Of a DNA stretch of 64,000 nt, positions 47,213 through 58,460 are shown piece after piece (positions within the stretch are counted from its first letter, which is position 1; each line of letters opens with the position of its first letter). This DNA is from Branchiostoma lanceolatum (Eukaryota > Chordata > Leptocardii > Amphioxiformes > Branchiostomatidae). The stretch covers positions 14,118,424-14,182,423 of the forward strand of contig NC_089732.1 of assembly GCF_035083965.1 (NCBI RefSeq). The letters are read 5' to 3'. The notes under the pieces are model-generated. The model was given only the letters and a program-made list of their open reading frames with translations, was not told the DNA's origin and searched no databases. A program made the position numbers and the translations under genes.

Positions 47213-50200
47213 CTAAAGTTTTGATAAATCATAATCTTCTTTCTCTTCCTTCACGAGGGTTTCTTCCGCCATCTCTGGAGCCTTAAACTTCACAAACCTT
47301 TAAAAGAAAAAAAAATGTCTTAGATAAAAAAAGACTTCTTGAAATGATTTTTATTCTGAAATTAATTTTTTTTCCTAGCTGGGGAATGACTAAATGACTA
47401 CAAGAGGAGGAGGTAGTTGGTAAATATGAATGTATAATAGAATACAACACGGGGTATTCCGTATCACCCGAGGTTCCGGCCCGACCGCGGGTGGGAGCGC
47501 CCGACGGCCGTAGGCCCACTGGAGGGCTGGGACCGAGGGTGATGCGGAATATGTTGTATTCTATTATACATTCATATACACCGGGTTGTGTTTTATTCAT
47601 GTCATACCCACCCGAGAAAACACACATTTCAATGAGGAATGCGCCAGAAGTTGAGGGAGTTTTGTGTCCTCGAACAAGAAAACTGTAACAACATTGATTC
47701 CAACCTCCGAATCCTATATTCGAATTTCCAACAGCGGCGCAATCGGCGCGCTTGAAATGTATTCTAGATATTCTATGGAAGCCCGTATGATACAACTCTA
47801 GAACCTTATGTGATACGGAAAGTTATCCCATCGTCCGGAACACCCGTATCAGGCCCAGGTATGACATAAGCAGATGTATGTATACGGCATGCAGAAAAGT
47901 GGTAAGAAAATGAATTCAATCTTAATCCTAATGGAAAATAAGACTTACCCAGTCAAAATGGCACAGATCACAATCACCCCGACAAAAATGAAGAACACCA
48001 TGCCAGGAATGATGGAAAGGGTGCTGCTGTAGACGAAGTTCCACAAGGGGACGAACACCACACCGGACAGGTTCGTCACAAAAGACACCAGACCGAACAA
48101 GCTGCCTGTACAGGGAAGACAGCAAAGGCAAAAAATAACGCCCCTGCAGTTCCAGAGCAAGCTGCTAGGGGGCCCAAACCTACACCACTTCTTTATTACA
48201 TCACAAGCTATCTGCCAGCCAAAAATCAAGACCATAGCACGTCCATGTTAAAAGATACAAAAATGGAAGTTCTGCTGCAGTACCAAGGTCACATACGAGG
48301 GGGCCCAATATCGACCATGAATTTTGGATTCACAACACCCGCCTACATACCAAATATCATTGTAATCCATCAAGAGGCTCTTGAGTTATGCTGACTAGAG
48401 TAGCGCGGAAACACAAACAAACAAACAAACGGACAGACAGATAAACAAACACACACAGACACACCGAAAACTATATCTCCATTTTTCATGGAGATAAAAA
48501 TCATGAAGATCCATCATAGGTCTCTCGAGTTTTACTCTTGACATACATACAGACCCACCCTACAGCTGGCGTAACCGAAAACATAATCTTCTCGGCGAAG
48601 ATAATGATACAGAGTGGAAACAAGGAGGTCATCTACAGGGCACTCGCGCCTGCACTCAACAGGGACGGCGGGCGGTATACACTTCCTATATGTTTTGACC
48701 AATTGCTGACGTAAGGTCACGTGATGTAGTTCACTTATAATTTGAATTGTAATAAATAATGCAAGTAGTGTTGAAACAAGGTTCTAGCTTTGTACTGAAC
48801 AAATACACATTTGATTTATATTTTACGTCAGCATTGTTATTTTGCCTCTACATACTAAAAATACGTTGTGTTTATACAAGTAGAGTCCATTCCGAGTCAC
48901 CGCAAGGGTTGTAATTGTCATAATTTACAACTGTTATTAATTCTTTGTAATTATTTGTCTAGGAGATTTCATAATTTGGAAATATTGTGAATGTCATTTC
49001 AACTTTATAACTATTTGCCCGGTTGTGTAAATCTTTGGAAATATTAATGATGTGGAATATGATATTTCTAATAGTTTCTAAATAATGGTTACAGCATTCT
49101 ACCATTTTCTACCATTTTTTTACTATTATTTGTAACATATTATAAATGGGTCAGTGAGCTGTGAAGAAAGCAATTCACACATATTTGCGGATTGACTGTG
49201 GCTGAATCTAAGTCAATTGAGACAGTGCAGAAGAGGGCGTGTAAGATCATCTTGAGACAGAACTACACCTGCTACAGCTCAGCCCTGACAGAACTCTCCC
49301 TTACACCACTGGCCCAAAGACGACTAAAACTATGCAGAAGGTATGCTCGATCCCCGATCTTCCGAGACTGCCTCCCACCGTGCCGCGAGGCGATTTCAGA
49401 CAGAAAGACTCGGTCGTGTAACCGGCTACAGACTTTTAAAGCAAATACCGCCAGATTCACTAAGAGCCCCATTTACTACATGGTAACTCTGCTAAACAGC
49501 ACTGACTAGTAAGAGAATATGACATTAAGATTTTAAGTCCGAAGAAATTTGTAATTGTTATGGTAACAAGGAAATGTATTTTAAATTTGATTATTGATAT
49601 TGTGAGCTGTATTGTAAATTTGATTATTGATATTGTGAACAAGCCTGTTAATTCAGCCTCAGGGCTGCCATGAGGCCTGTATCTGTTTGTCTACTGAATA
49701 AACCTGTCTACTACTACTAATTATGCTTGGGCACCATGCGTAGATGGCTTGCACAAAGGACCTAACAGTGTCAAGTAGTGACATTTAAGAATAGACAGAG
49801 GGAGACAGTAGGGCTGGATTAGCACCTAATTTTATGGGGGCAATTACCCTTATCCACTATTTAGAGAGCTTTGTCTATATTTCTCTATATTTCGAAATTT
49901 AGAGGAATCACATATATATTTGCAAATTATTCTAAATAAAGATATTTTGTGCAGTCTCTTTCAAAATATTTCAAAAAAATCTAATTGGATTCAAATAAAT
50001 TCAAAGTTTCATATTGGATTTTTTTGAAAAATTTAGAATCATTGTGACTTAGATATTCTTTTATTCAAATTTATTCAAACTGATTACAAATATCATCTAA
50101 AAACCTTTGTGGTGACTTGGAATGGACTCTGTCAAACAACTACTTGATTGAAAGCTCATGCTTGTTCAGCGACAAGCAGAAGAATTTTAAACAGGAATCA

Positions 50201-53200
50201 TAACTAAAACTTTTCCGATGTCGTGCTATATTGAAGTGGGAAGATACCCATATGTACTCACCTTGTTCCTCAGGTCCTACCATCTTAGACATGGTGGTCC
50301 TCACGAGTGTATTGCTGGAAGACTGCACGCAGCCAATAGCCGCGGCTGTAACAATGCAGAGAAATCCCCAATTACTCATACTAAGATAAGAATTATTTCA
50401 AAATAACTTCATATTCAATGAAATGTAATAAATTGAACTCATATATGATCTAGGGATGCAAACTTCGGTAATGTCTCGGCGACCCTTACATGTGTAGGCA
50501 CTGACTCTAACCTCTCGCTGTAGAGACAGAATTTTTGAAGCTGTAGACGCCATTTTAGAACAACTATACACAATGATTTTATGTCCTAAGAATATTGTAA
50601 TTTATCTTTATTCTGTCCATGTCTAATTATATTTTGCCCATACTATAAGCATGGTCAAAACGTACTGTCTTTGGTCATGTTTATTTCTCCTCCTCCTCCT
50701 GTCAAATCTTCAAATCGGTTAATATCGGTCGTCCTTATGCCAAATAAGCTGAACTTTGGTATGCAGGTAGGGTGAGTGCACACCCCTGAAGTGTTTTTTT
50801 CATATTTTCGATAAATGCACCAAAAACGTACATTTGGGCCTCCAATGCTCTGGAATTACAGCCAAATGATCTGAAATTTTGCTATAGGGGTACATTTGAT
50901 GAATATTCAAGGAACCCCATTCGCCCTTTTGGCATACATTACTTCAAAATACGATTTGTCATAAATTTGGGTATTTTTGGGGGGATGACTGGCTTTTTTC
51001 CTCATATGACCAAATATGGTATTGGCCATATAACACCATATATGGTCACATCCGTATTCCTATGGCCAGGTGGACTAATTCGGTCAGCCAATGAGAGCGC
51101 CTTTTAAAATACCCACGGATTTATCAAACTTGAGCTGACCGGTTGAAATAGTCAATTCAATTAGGAGCACGTATCTGCCAGCTGCAGACAGGCACAACAT
51201 TACTGCCCCCCTGGCTTCTGTCCTTGTGTTGTTAATGTTGTGTCGTACTGAAGTTATGTGCAATTTAGAAGGTTCAAAATCTACGCCTTCATTAACATGC
51301 TAGTTATCATAAACAACCAAACCAATAAATGAATAAATAGGGATACAACAGGCTACTCACCGATGAAAAGTGTCACATCCTTGTTTGGAGTGTATGAGGA
51401 TAGTCCTACAAGGGTTAAGCAGCCAATTCCCGATATGTATCCAACCTGTGCAGAAATAAGAGAACATTATCCTCTTACAACCACTTTACCTTCTCTTAAA
51501 AGACTAACACCTCAAACACCCGAACGGGGTCATTTTTGACCCCAGGCGTGGATTCTGATGTGCCATTTGAACATGTTTTGTCGGGAAGAAAATTCCTTCC
51601 GTGACTTTGTCAGTAGACATCTATTCTAACCCCTCCTAATTTTCTAGGGAGATTGGAACAATACTGTTGACATTATGGATGAAAGTTTGGAGTGATTGCG
51701 CTGGGGTCATTTTTGACCCCAGCAAAAATGATGTGCTGTTTTTTTAGGCCTGCCCCATGTAACTCCAAAACTACTAGTAACCTCTTACCATCATCAAGAC
51801 GTAGGGGTATTTGTTGAACAGTCTGATGGCGACTGCCGACACGAAGAAGCCCCCTCCAATGGCGACTTGAAAGTATCCAACAAAACCAGGAGACCAACAA
51901 AATGGCGGCCCCACAAGATAGGTAACAAAGATTCCGGGGAGAGCATTGTACATTCCCCACAAGAGAGACAACATCAAACAGAGCACACCGAGCGGCCATC
52001 TTGGGGTCTTCCTCTTGACCTTGAAGAGCTGTATGATGCCGGTGATGTTGGACAGCGCGCACAGCTGACTCCCTGGCTTCCTTGGGCACGTCTCTTTGAT
52101 AGCAAAGATGGTGTACAGCAGGCAAAACCCACTCACACCGACCGCGAACCAAAAAGGTTGAGAAATGCCCAAGGGGAAACCAAGTCGTTGAAACCAAGAA
52201 CTTCCTCCTAGTGAACCAACGATACCGGCCGCACCTAAATAGAAAAGATCATAGTAGAAAGCACAGATGTTAATCTGAAAAATTATTTTATCAGGTCGGT
52301 AAAACATATGATATCATAGATTTCTTTTTACCCAACCAGTAATGTCTCACCTGCTGACGTTTACTTATAGTGGCGAGAAGAAGTACTCCAGTCAGAGGCT
52401 CTGAAGAAGGTGTCTGAGAGACATCGAAACGTAAGCAGATGAGATTTTACTAATACTGGTTGTGTAAAAAGATATCTCCAATATCCTACATCAATTAATC
52501 ATACAAGTTTGTACGTAGCTATCGAAGTTGCCGAAAATTATTATAGTGCCATATTTGTGCTCAATGGCAGTCCTCATAAACGTTATCTGATACCATACGT
52601 ATGATTAGAAAATCTACTATTATTTACTTGCTACATCGATCCCAACAGGGTCGTAATTAAGGGTTAATGACCCGCCTCTTCCTCGATGTATATGGTGTCA
52701 TAACGCCTGGCCATGTGCTATAACCACCAAATAAAACCAAAGAGTGAGCGAAGCGATAACGTTATTATCATAATATCCTATCTAACCTGACCCATAGAAG
52801 AGTAGACAATTCCTGTATGACGTATAGATCCCTTATACTATTAATAAGGCATTTCAAATTTTACATTTGTCCTTTTAGTACAGAAGATGATAGATTTCAT
52901 TTTGAAGACCAAAATTTCCAAGGAAAATAATATCGCAATCTTGGCATGTCAAATCTTTTATCAAATCTATTCTATTATCATCTTTTCTCCCTGCTGGGTG
53001 TCTGAATACTGTTTTATTTCCGCCCGTTTAGGTTTGACTTGTATTGAAATGGTTTATTCTATTTTGTCATATTTCTACAACGTATTTGATTCATTCTAAG
53101 TTAGTAAACATTTTTGGGAAGAAATAAACTTTATACGAATGTTATCAAAAAGATAACCTCCCCCTCTACATAATGGAACGGTCGAACAGGTGTGTTACGG

Positions 53201-56200
53201 TGTCATAACACATGGGCAAGGGAGGCTACTGATTGGTCGACGCCATCTGGTTATGTGATAATTACCTACAGCAGCTGGCAAGAGAGCTTGACGAAAATAA
53301 CGTGATCTCCCTTTCACAGTGATGTCTGCGATATAGGCGTAGCTGCCTCCATTTAGACTCGCAATGTTGCCCCCAAGTCCAAGCAGGAAGATTCCTGGGG
53401 AAAAATCACAATTTATCAGCATAAAGATATAAAAGGAATAGTCCGCCGCGTGCATATGTCAACCAACGGTCTTAGCTTACCAACGAACATGTCCTCTGTT
53501 CTTCTCGCTTCGTTAGCACTGGTCAGCTGGCAGCCAATCAAATGCTCCCCCTTCCGCTGCTTGAGGGAAAGTCACTAACCAATCATGTTGCCTCTTGATT
53601 GTAGTTTGTGATTTGATTGGCTGATGATTCTGATCCACACATTATAATACTGTACCAATGATCTTATAATATTGAGTTTGAGAAAAATTAATCAAAGCAG
53701 GAAATATTTTGCTAAGTTAAGGAATCTTGGATATATATTACCTGGTAGAAGGACCGCTAGTGGAAGGTTGAACTGAACAACGAAGGCTGCTACAGTAAAG
53801 CTAGTGGATAAAACACAAACAGTTTTTGGTACATTACTGGTTTTGGACCAACGAGTAGTGAGTTTGGTACTCCTAAGTTACATTTTTTGTACGATATTGC
53901 AAGTACAGTAGTCTTTTATAGCCTCCTTCGCAGACTTCATAGAACGGCGGCGTATATATTTGGGGAGGGGGGGTGACGGGATTTCTTACACGGGCCAGAA
54001 ATGAAGGTTCTCTAGTGCCGGCAAGGGAGTTTCGCTGCCGAGGGAGTTATGTCGCCTTTCTATAAAAAAAATGGATAGAAAGGCGGTCGTCCCTCGGCGA
54101 CATAACTCCCTCGGCAGAGAAACTCCCTTGGCGTTAGAAAACCTTGGCCCGTGTAAGAAATCCCGTCACCCCCCCCCCCCCCCAAATATATACGCCACCG
54201 TTCTAGGAAGTCTACGAAGGAGGCTAAGTCTTTCATCTCACATCCTAAGCAGTTTAACATGAAAAGTGTTTCATTGTTTAAGAAATCTTACATTTGCATC
54301 AAACAAAAGCAGCTCTGTAAAATTATCTCAGCTTCGGAAATGCTTAATACAACATTAGTACATTAATACAACAACAGTATAGCCTGGTGTAAGCTATATA
54401 CCCCTTCTATTATTCATCGTATTATGTATTATGTGCTTTCTTGTCAAATAAAATAAACAAAAACAAATGTAATTTACTTTATCAAGGCGCCCAGAATTGG
54501 CATGATTAGATTGAGTTTTCGTCCGAGGTTGTCAGACAACGAACCAATCATGATCGTCATTACAAGGGCTGGTATGCCGCTGGACAGCTGTATCGCAGTT
54601 GCCCATTGGATGGCCTCCGCCTGATCGCTCTGTCTTTCCTGGAAAAAAAACAAGAAGATGAAACAGGTAGAAGACAACAATAACACATTTTCGGTTGAAA
54701 AAACAACAACACTGATCGCTCGTTCTCATTCAAATGTACACATTTTGTAACTTCCGTTACCGTTTGAAGAAAGACGTTTCTGACATAAGGATATGCCACA
54801 TATAGGGTGCCAAACTGTCGTTTTTATGACGACTTCAAACTTTTCTGGCTTTTAAAAACGGCATATCTTAATGTCAGAAACGTCTTACTTCAAACGGTAA
54901 CGGAAGTTACAAAATGTGTACATTGAAATGAGAACGAGCGTGATGTGAAAGAGAAGCTAGCACACAATCTATCGTTTTTCTCAATCAAAGCCATCATTTG
55001 CAATCTCTGTGCTCCAGCAGAAACAGGGAATTATGGGTAAGGTCAGAGGTTATGGTCCCTCAGGAGTAAAACAAACGTGGAGCACGTCTAGTAGACTTTA
55101 CATGTGTTGTTTAACTTTCAAACTTTGACCACATGCATCACGGTTTCAAATGCGCATTCGAAACTGTGAGATGGCTTATTGTATAGATCATCATTTCCTA
55201 AAACTCAAATGGATCACAGTGCGATCTATCATCTTCAAAAAATTATGTATTTATCCCGACAATCTATCAAACAAGAAATGCTTTTAAAAAAAGCTGGCCA
55301 CGCAACCATTAGATAATGGCGAGGATGAAATGGTGATTGTACGTGTATTGACTTGTATAGACTTTGTTACGCCCAGCCCTCCCAATCGATCGTCACATGA
55401 TGTATATCTTGCTCGAAAACCGTCACTATCCTTTTCTGCATAATAGCTAATGGCCACACTATTATCCTATGTATTTTATCAGTCAAAGTAAAAATCAAAC
55501 CTTCTTGTATACCGTTTAGATTGCCAATAGGAATCGGATCAGCCGTCTGTGCATACACATTTGTCAACTATAGTCAGCCATTAGCAATGGCAAAATGAGA
55601 TCGTCTGGTCTTGCAGCGCCCTCTGCCGAGGCTCAGACATGTTGCAGGTCGGACGAAAAGGAAGGGTGGACAGGAGGACATCTGAGACCCGGCACAATTC
55701 CAGCAAAAATGGCGGTTGCGTGGCAAAAATACTAGTTCCTACCTGGTAAGCTGATGAGTTGGAGTTGTTGCCGAAGCAGCTGGACCCCTGTTGGTTGACT
55801 GTACCATTGCCGATGCGGTAGTATATGTACTGTTGCCGAAGCGACCCTGTCATTATAACCACCGTAAGCTATCGGTAAAGGAAAACAAAATAACAGCTTC
55901 ATGTCATGTACATGTATCTACAGTGGCCTCTTTTCTCTGAAAGGATGAGGAACGGCCGCCTCACTTTTTTTTTTTATAAACTAGTCAACAACCATATCAA
56001 TATAAACACTGGCAGCCTACTGAAACCAGCCCAGGGGCGCACCCGGGGGAGCCATTCTCTCAAATATCAAACAATCAACGTTAGAACAAATACATAAAAT
56101 ATTCATTCGTTCCCCGCACCATCCCCGAGTGGAATGCTCTGCCTGGCACGGTAGTGACGGCTCCCACCGTTGAGTCGTACCGTGCCAGACTGAAGGCCTG

Positions 56201-56891
56201 ACCGCCTTAGCCTGGGACCTCCCCCCCCCCCATACTTTACATCTGGGAGAATTCAAGATGACGATGATGATGATGATCTGTAAACGTTTAGAGCCTATCT
56301 TAGAACGAGGAAGGGACAAGTGGAAGGTAATTATAAAGATTCTTTCTAAAGTTTTCAATTATTCTAACGAAGTTAAAAGATGAGTGCACAAGCATTCATT
56401 GTCCGCCGGCTGAACATCTATTTGCCACATTTCTAGATTCTTACACAATACAATTTCTTAATACATTTAAACGATCATTCCGATCGAAGCGATACATATA
56501 TACTAGCGATTCAAGTCAATACAGCTTTAAATTAATTCAATTGCAATGGTCTGTTTATATTTACATGTTTAATGCTGTAGTACACATCTATGCATTATCT
56601 AACTGCTAAAACTATTTGTACTTTGATACGATTTAATTTTGTAATGCCCTGACAACAATTAACTTAAAGCCAAGTTGCTGTCATTGTGGGACACTTTTTT
56701 CTCTTTGATGAAATAAGCCATTGATATATAAGTGAGTGTAAAACCAACGTTGCTTAGTTATTTGGATCACCTACCACGAGGAATACAACAGGTTCCACTG
56801 TCACAGGGCAGTAGGGTTTGATCGGCTCTGCATCTGGCTCTGGTGGACCCTCAACTTTCCTCTCAGACGATGCAGTTGTGTTTTCAGCCAT
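47213..56891 (-). CDS. SLC46-type MFS transporter, paralogue B (482 aa)
   Basis: Ten exons: 56775-56891 (ATG), 55743-55868, 54478-54638, 53742-53800, 53266-53394, 51789-52234, 51361-51445, 50262-50345, 47949-48105, 47213-47297 (TAG). Total 1449 bases; all exon phases equal those of paralogue A, and exons 3-9 have identical lengths. The N-terminus has a two-residue insertion (EPDAEPIKPYCPVT) and exon 2 is one codon shorter. MFS motif A is GSLSDNLGRKLN, and the outside-loop sequons and both loop cysteines are kept. The largest differences from A are in exon 7 (GLSSYTPNKDVTLF against GISSYTPSREVAIF), the end of exon 6, and the end of exon 9. The frame is intact, so both copies look functional. 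It is likely a same-family carrier with a diverged pore or regulation; the substrate is unknown. Confidence 0.88.
47425..47576. repeat. Inverted repeat in SLC46-B last intron
   Basis: The arms 'tatgaatgtataatagaatacaacacggggtattccgtatcaccc' and 'gggtgatgcggaatatgttgtattctattatacattcata' pair over about 45 bases around a GC-rich centre. Copy A has only the plain 'tacatatgagtgtatacaga' stretch there, so it is an insertion or local inversion duplication. There is a short ORF across it but no recognisable product. Confidence 0.75.
48150..48495 (+). repeat. Interspersed repeat with ACAAACAAAC tract
   Basis: It contains 'gcagtaccaaggtcacatacgagggggcccaatatcgacc' (compare 3845-3910 inverted), then an (ACAA)n/(ACAG)n tract at 48411-48465 and 'gaaaactatatctccatttttcatggagat'. 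It lies in the long B intron between exons 47949-48105 and 50262-50345. Class unknown; SINE-like structure is possible. Confidence 0.5.
49180..49720 (+). pseudogene. 5'-truncated CR1-like LINE fragment
   Basis: The frame 49192-49509 encodes TVQKRACKIILRQNYTCYSS, LTPLAQRRLKLCRRYARSP and FRDCLPP, which aligns with the end of the ORF at 25698-28724 (LQKRACRTIMGSSYNGYSHA ... FARSLLDSEFRDWLPP). Downstream is a 3' UTR ending in 'aataaacctgtctactactactaat'. It is related to but distinct from the intact element. It is absent from the A intron. Confidence 0.75.
51510..51776 (+). mobile_element. Partial copy of the piggyBac-like element, next to SLC46-B exon 6
   Basis: It matches the first roughly 270 bases of the element at 60781-61752, including both GGGGTCATTTTTGACCCC palindromes and 'ttgtcagtagacatctattctaacc'. 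It stops about 13 bases from the donor of exon 51789-52234 (donor at 51787-51788). The far end and any flanking TTAA are missing. Confidence 0.75.
53919..54226. mobile_element. Foldback element in SLC46-B intron 3, 9-bp target duplication
   Basis: The arms TAGCCTCCTTCGCAGACTTC and its inverse extend over about 140 bases each, with a short A-rich loop near 54062-54072. The flanks AGTCTTTTA (53910-53918) and AGTCTTTCA (54227-54235) form an 8-9-bp target duplication. A long GC-rich arm with poly-G/poly-C tracts lies inside. hAT- or Mutator-type; no ORF. It is absent from the A intron. Confidence 0.85.
54717..54940. mobile_element. Foldback element in SLC46-B intron 2, TGAT target duplication
   Basis: Arms of about 80 bases begin CGCTCGTTCTCATT and are flanked by TGAT at 54713-54716 and 54941-54944. 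The A paralogue has the uninterrupted 'acactgatgtaaaagagaag' at 43046-43065, a clean empty site. A 4-bp duplication is unusual for the MITEs nearby, so this is a separate family. Confidence 0.88.
55945..56282 (+). pseudogene. LINE reverse transcriptase C-terminal fragment, frameshifted
   Basis: The first frame reads GRTRGSHSLKYQTINVRTNT; after a one-base slip the next reads YSFVPRTIPEWNALP and VESYRARLKA followed by a stop, the standard end of CR1/L2-type RTs. It ends in a (GAT)n microsatellite at 56255-56280. It is a dead fragment inside SLC46-B intron 1. Confidence 0.75.
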
Positions 56892-57108
56892 CTTCTTGTC
56901 TTAATACACGATAGTTGGCTCGTAATCTTCTTTCTGTGTGGTCTGCTGTACTATGGAAATCAAAGTGTCCGTCAGTAAATGATTGAATATAGAATAGTCC
57001 CAAGTCTACCGCTTGTGCAAGTTACGATTACGAAGGAAGGGACCTCTGAGTAGTAGTAGTAGTACTAGTTCGGTAATAGTGCAGTAACAGTGATAAACAA
57101 TAAGACCC

Positions 57109-57739
57109 CGTTCATACTAGGCTTCGCTGATCCGGATCATATCCGGATCAGCGCTGATCCGGATATATCCCTTTGCGTTCATACCAGGGTTAGGTGAATC
57201 CGGATCTGCATAATCCTGTCCAAAAACAGATCCGGATATAGCCGCTTGGTTAAGTCCGACAGGTCAAAGGGTAAAGTTTACTACAGTAGGGTAAAGTAAA
57301 AAAGTAACAAAAGTATAGTAGTAGAGTAGAGAAGATTGTTTCGGCCAGGTAGGAGTCCTTTTAAAACAGTTGTAAAACGTCTAAAAGTTTGAAACGTTCT
57401 TTAGAACAGCGCGTCTTTCTTTAAACATGTCAGGTGGGAATACCCGTGTCGCGGCGCGTTGTGCCATCCTTAGCTAACGTTATATAAGTACATTTAATAG
57501 GTGTTAGTGTTAAGTGCGACGTCAAACCCGGCAACGTATCCGGATACGCGAGCCGGATTGCGTTCATACCAGGGTTCACTCCGCAGCTGATCCGGATAAA
57601 TCCACCTCCAGATGAGGATACAATCGTATCCGGATATATCCAGATCATATCCGGATCAGGACCGTTCATACTAGGCTTCGCGGATCCGGATCAGCGCTGA
57701 TCCGGATATGATCCGGATCAGCGAAGCCTAGTATGAACG
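57109..57739. mobile_element. Foldback element with repeated 'ATCCGGAT' motifs
   Basis: The ends CGTTCATACTAGGCTTCGCT and the inverse AGCGAAGCCTAGTATGAACG enclose many copies of gatccggat/atccggat. A further internal copy of the end motif lies at 57662-57680, so it may be two nested or composite elements. It is noncoding and a clear target duplication was not seen. Confidence 0.85.
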
Positions 57740-57894
57740 TGGTGTAATTGTACAGTAACAGTAATAGCAGTTCTAATCTCACAGTTACGATTGGGAAGGA
57801 CGGGACCTGAGTAATAGTAATAGTACAAGTACAGTAATAGTACAGTAATAGTAATAACAGTTCTAATCTCAGCGGACAAAAAAAGTTGGATGTC

Positions 57895-58460
57895 GTGTGG
57901 CGTCGTGTGGCGTACCGGCTAGAACATTCGGCCGTCAAACAAGGGTACCAGAGTTCGATCCCAGCTTGCCTCCAGACATGTCTGGACATACGCCCGGACG
58001 TTTTGCCCTTGGGAAAGGCACTTAACAAAACTTTCTCACTTCACTCAGGTGTAAATGAGTACCTAGCTTTGGTTATGGACGTCCCTGGGATAGGATAGGA
58101 CGTTAAATGGAGGTCCCGTGTTTGAGGAGAGCCACACCTCGAGCACGTTAAAGAATCCACCGCACTTATCGGAAGCAATGTTGAGACTTTGAAAATTTCC
58201 AATGATCGTTTACATAAAGCTAGCTGTTGATTCATTGGCGCCAGTGGGCTAAAAAAAACATCGGTGTGCACTTTTATGTAATAGGTTGAGGATGAAACAC
58301 CGTGACATTTGATGGATGGGGGTAAGTAGGGGTCCTTCCCGGTGTGAGTGGTTCAAAACCCACAGTCCAATGGCCGCAATGGGTTCGCCCTTAGTAATAG
58401 CCTACGGCTAGTTGGGCAACCCTGGCATGTACATGCTGAACCAATAAATAAATAAATAAG
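57895..58460 (+). mobile_element. tRNA-derived SINE-like element
   Basis: The head 'gtcgtgtggcgtaccggctag' with B-box 'gagttcgatccc' is followed by the family body (gcccttgggaaaggcactta, caggtgtaaatgagtaccta, aggacgttaaatggaggtcc, gagcacgttaaagaatccac, ttagtaatagcctacggcta, gcaaccctggcatgtacat) and an (ATAA)n tail. 'gtcgtgtggc' is duplicated at the start. There is extra sequence in the middle (about 58170-58320). Confidence 0.75.
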
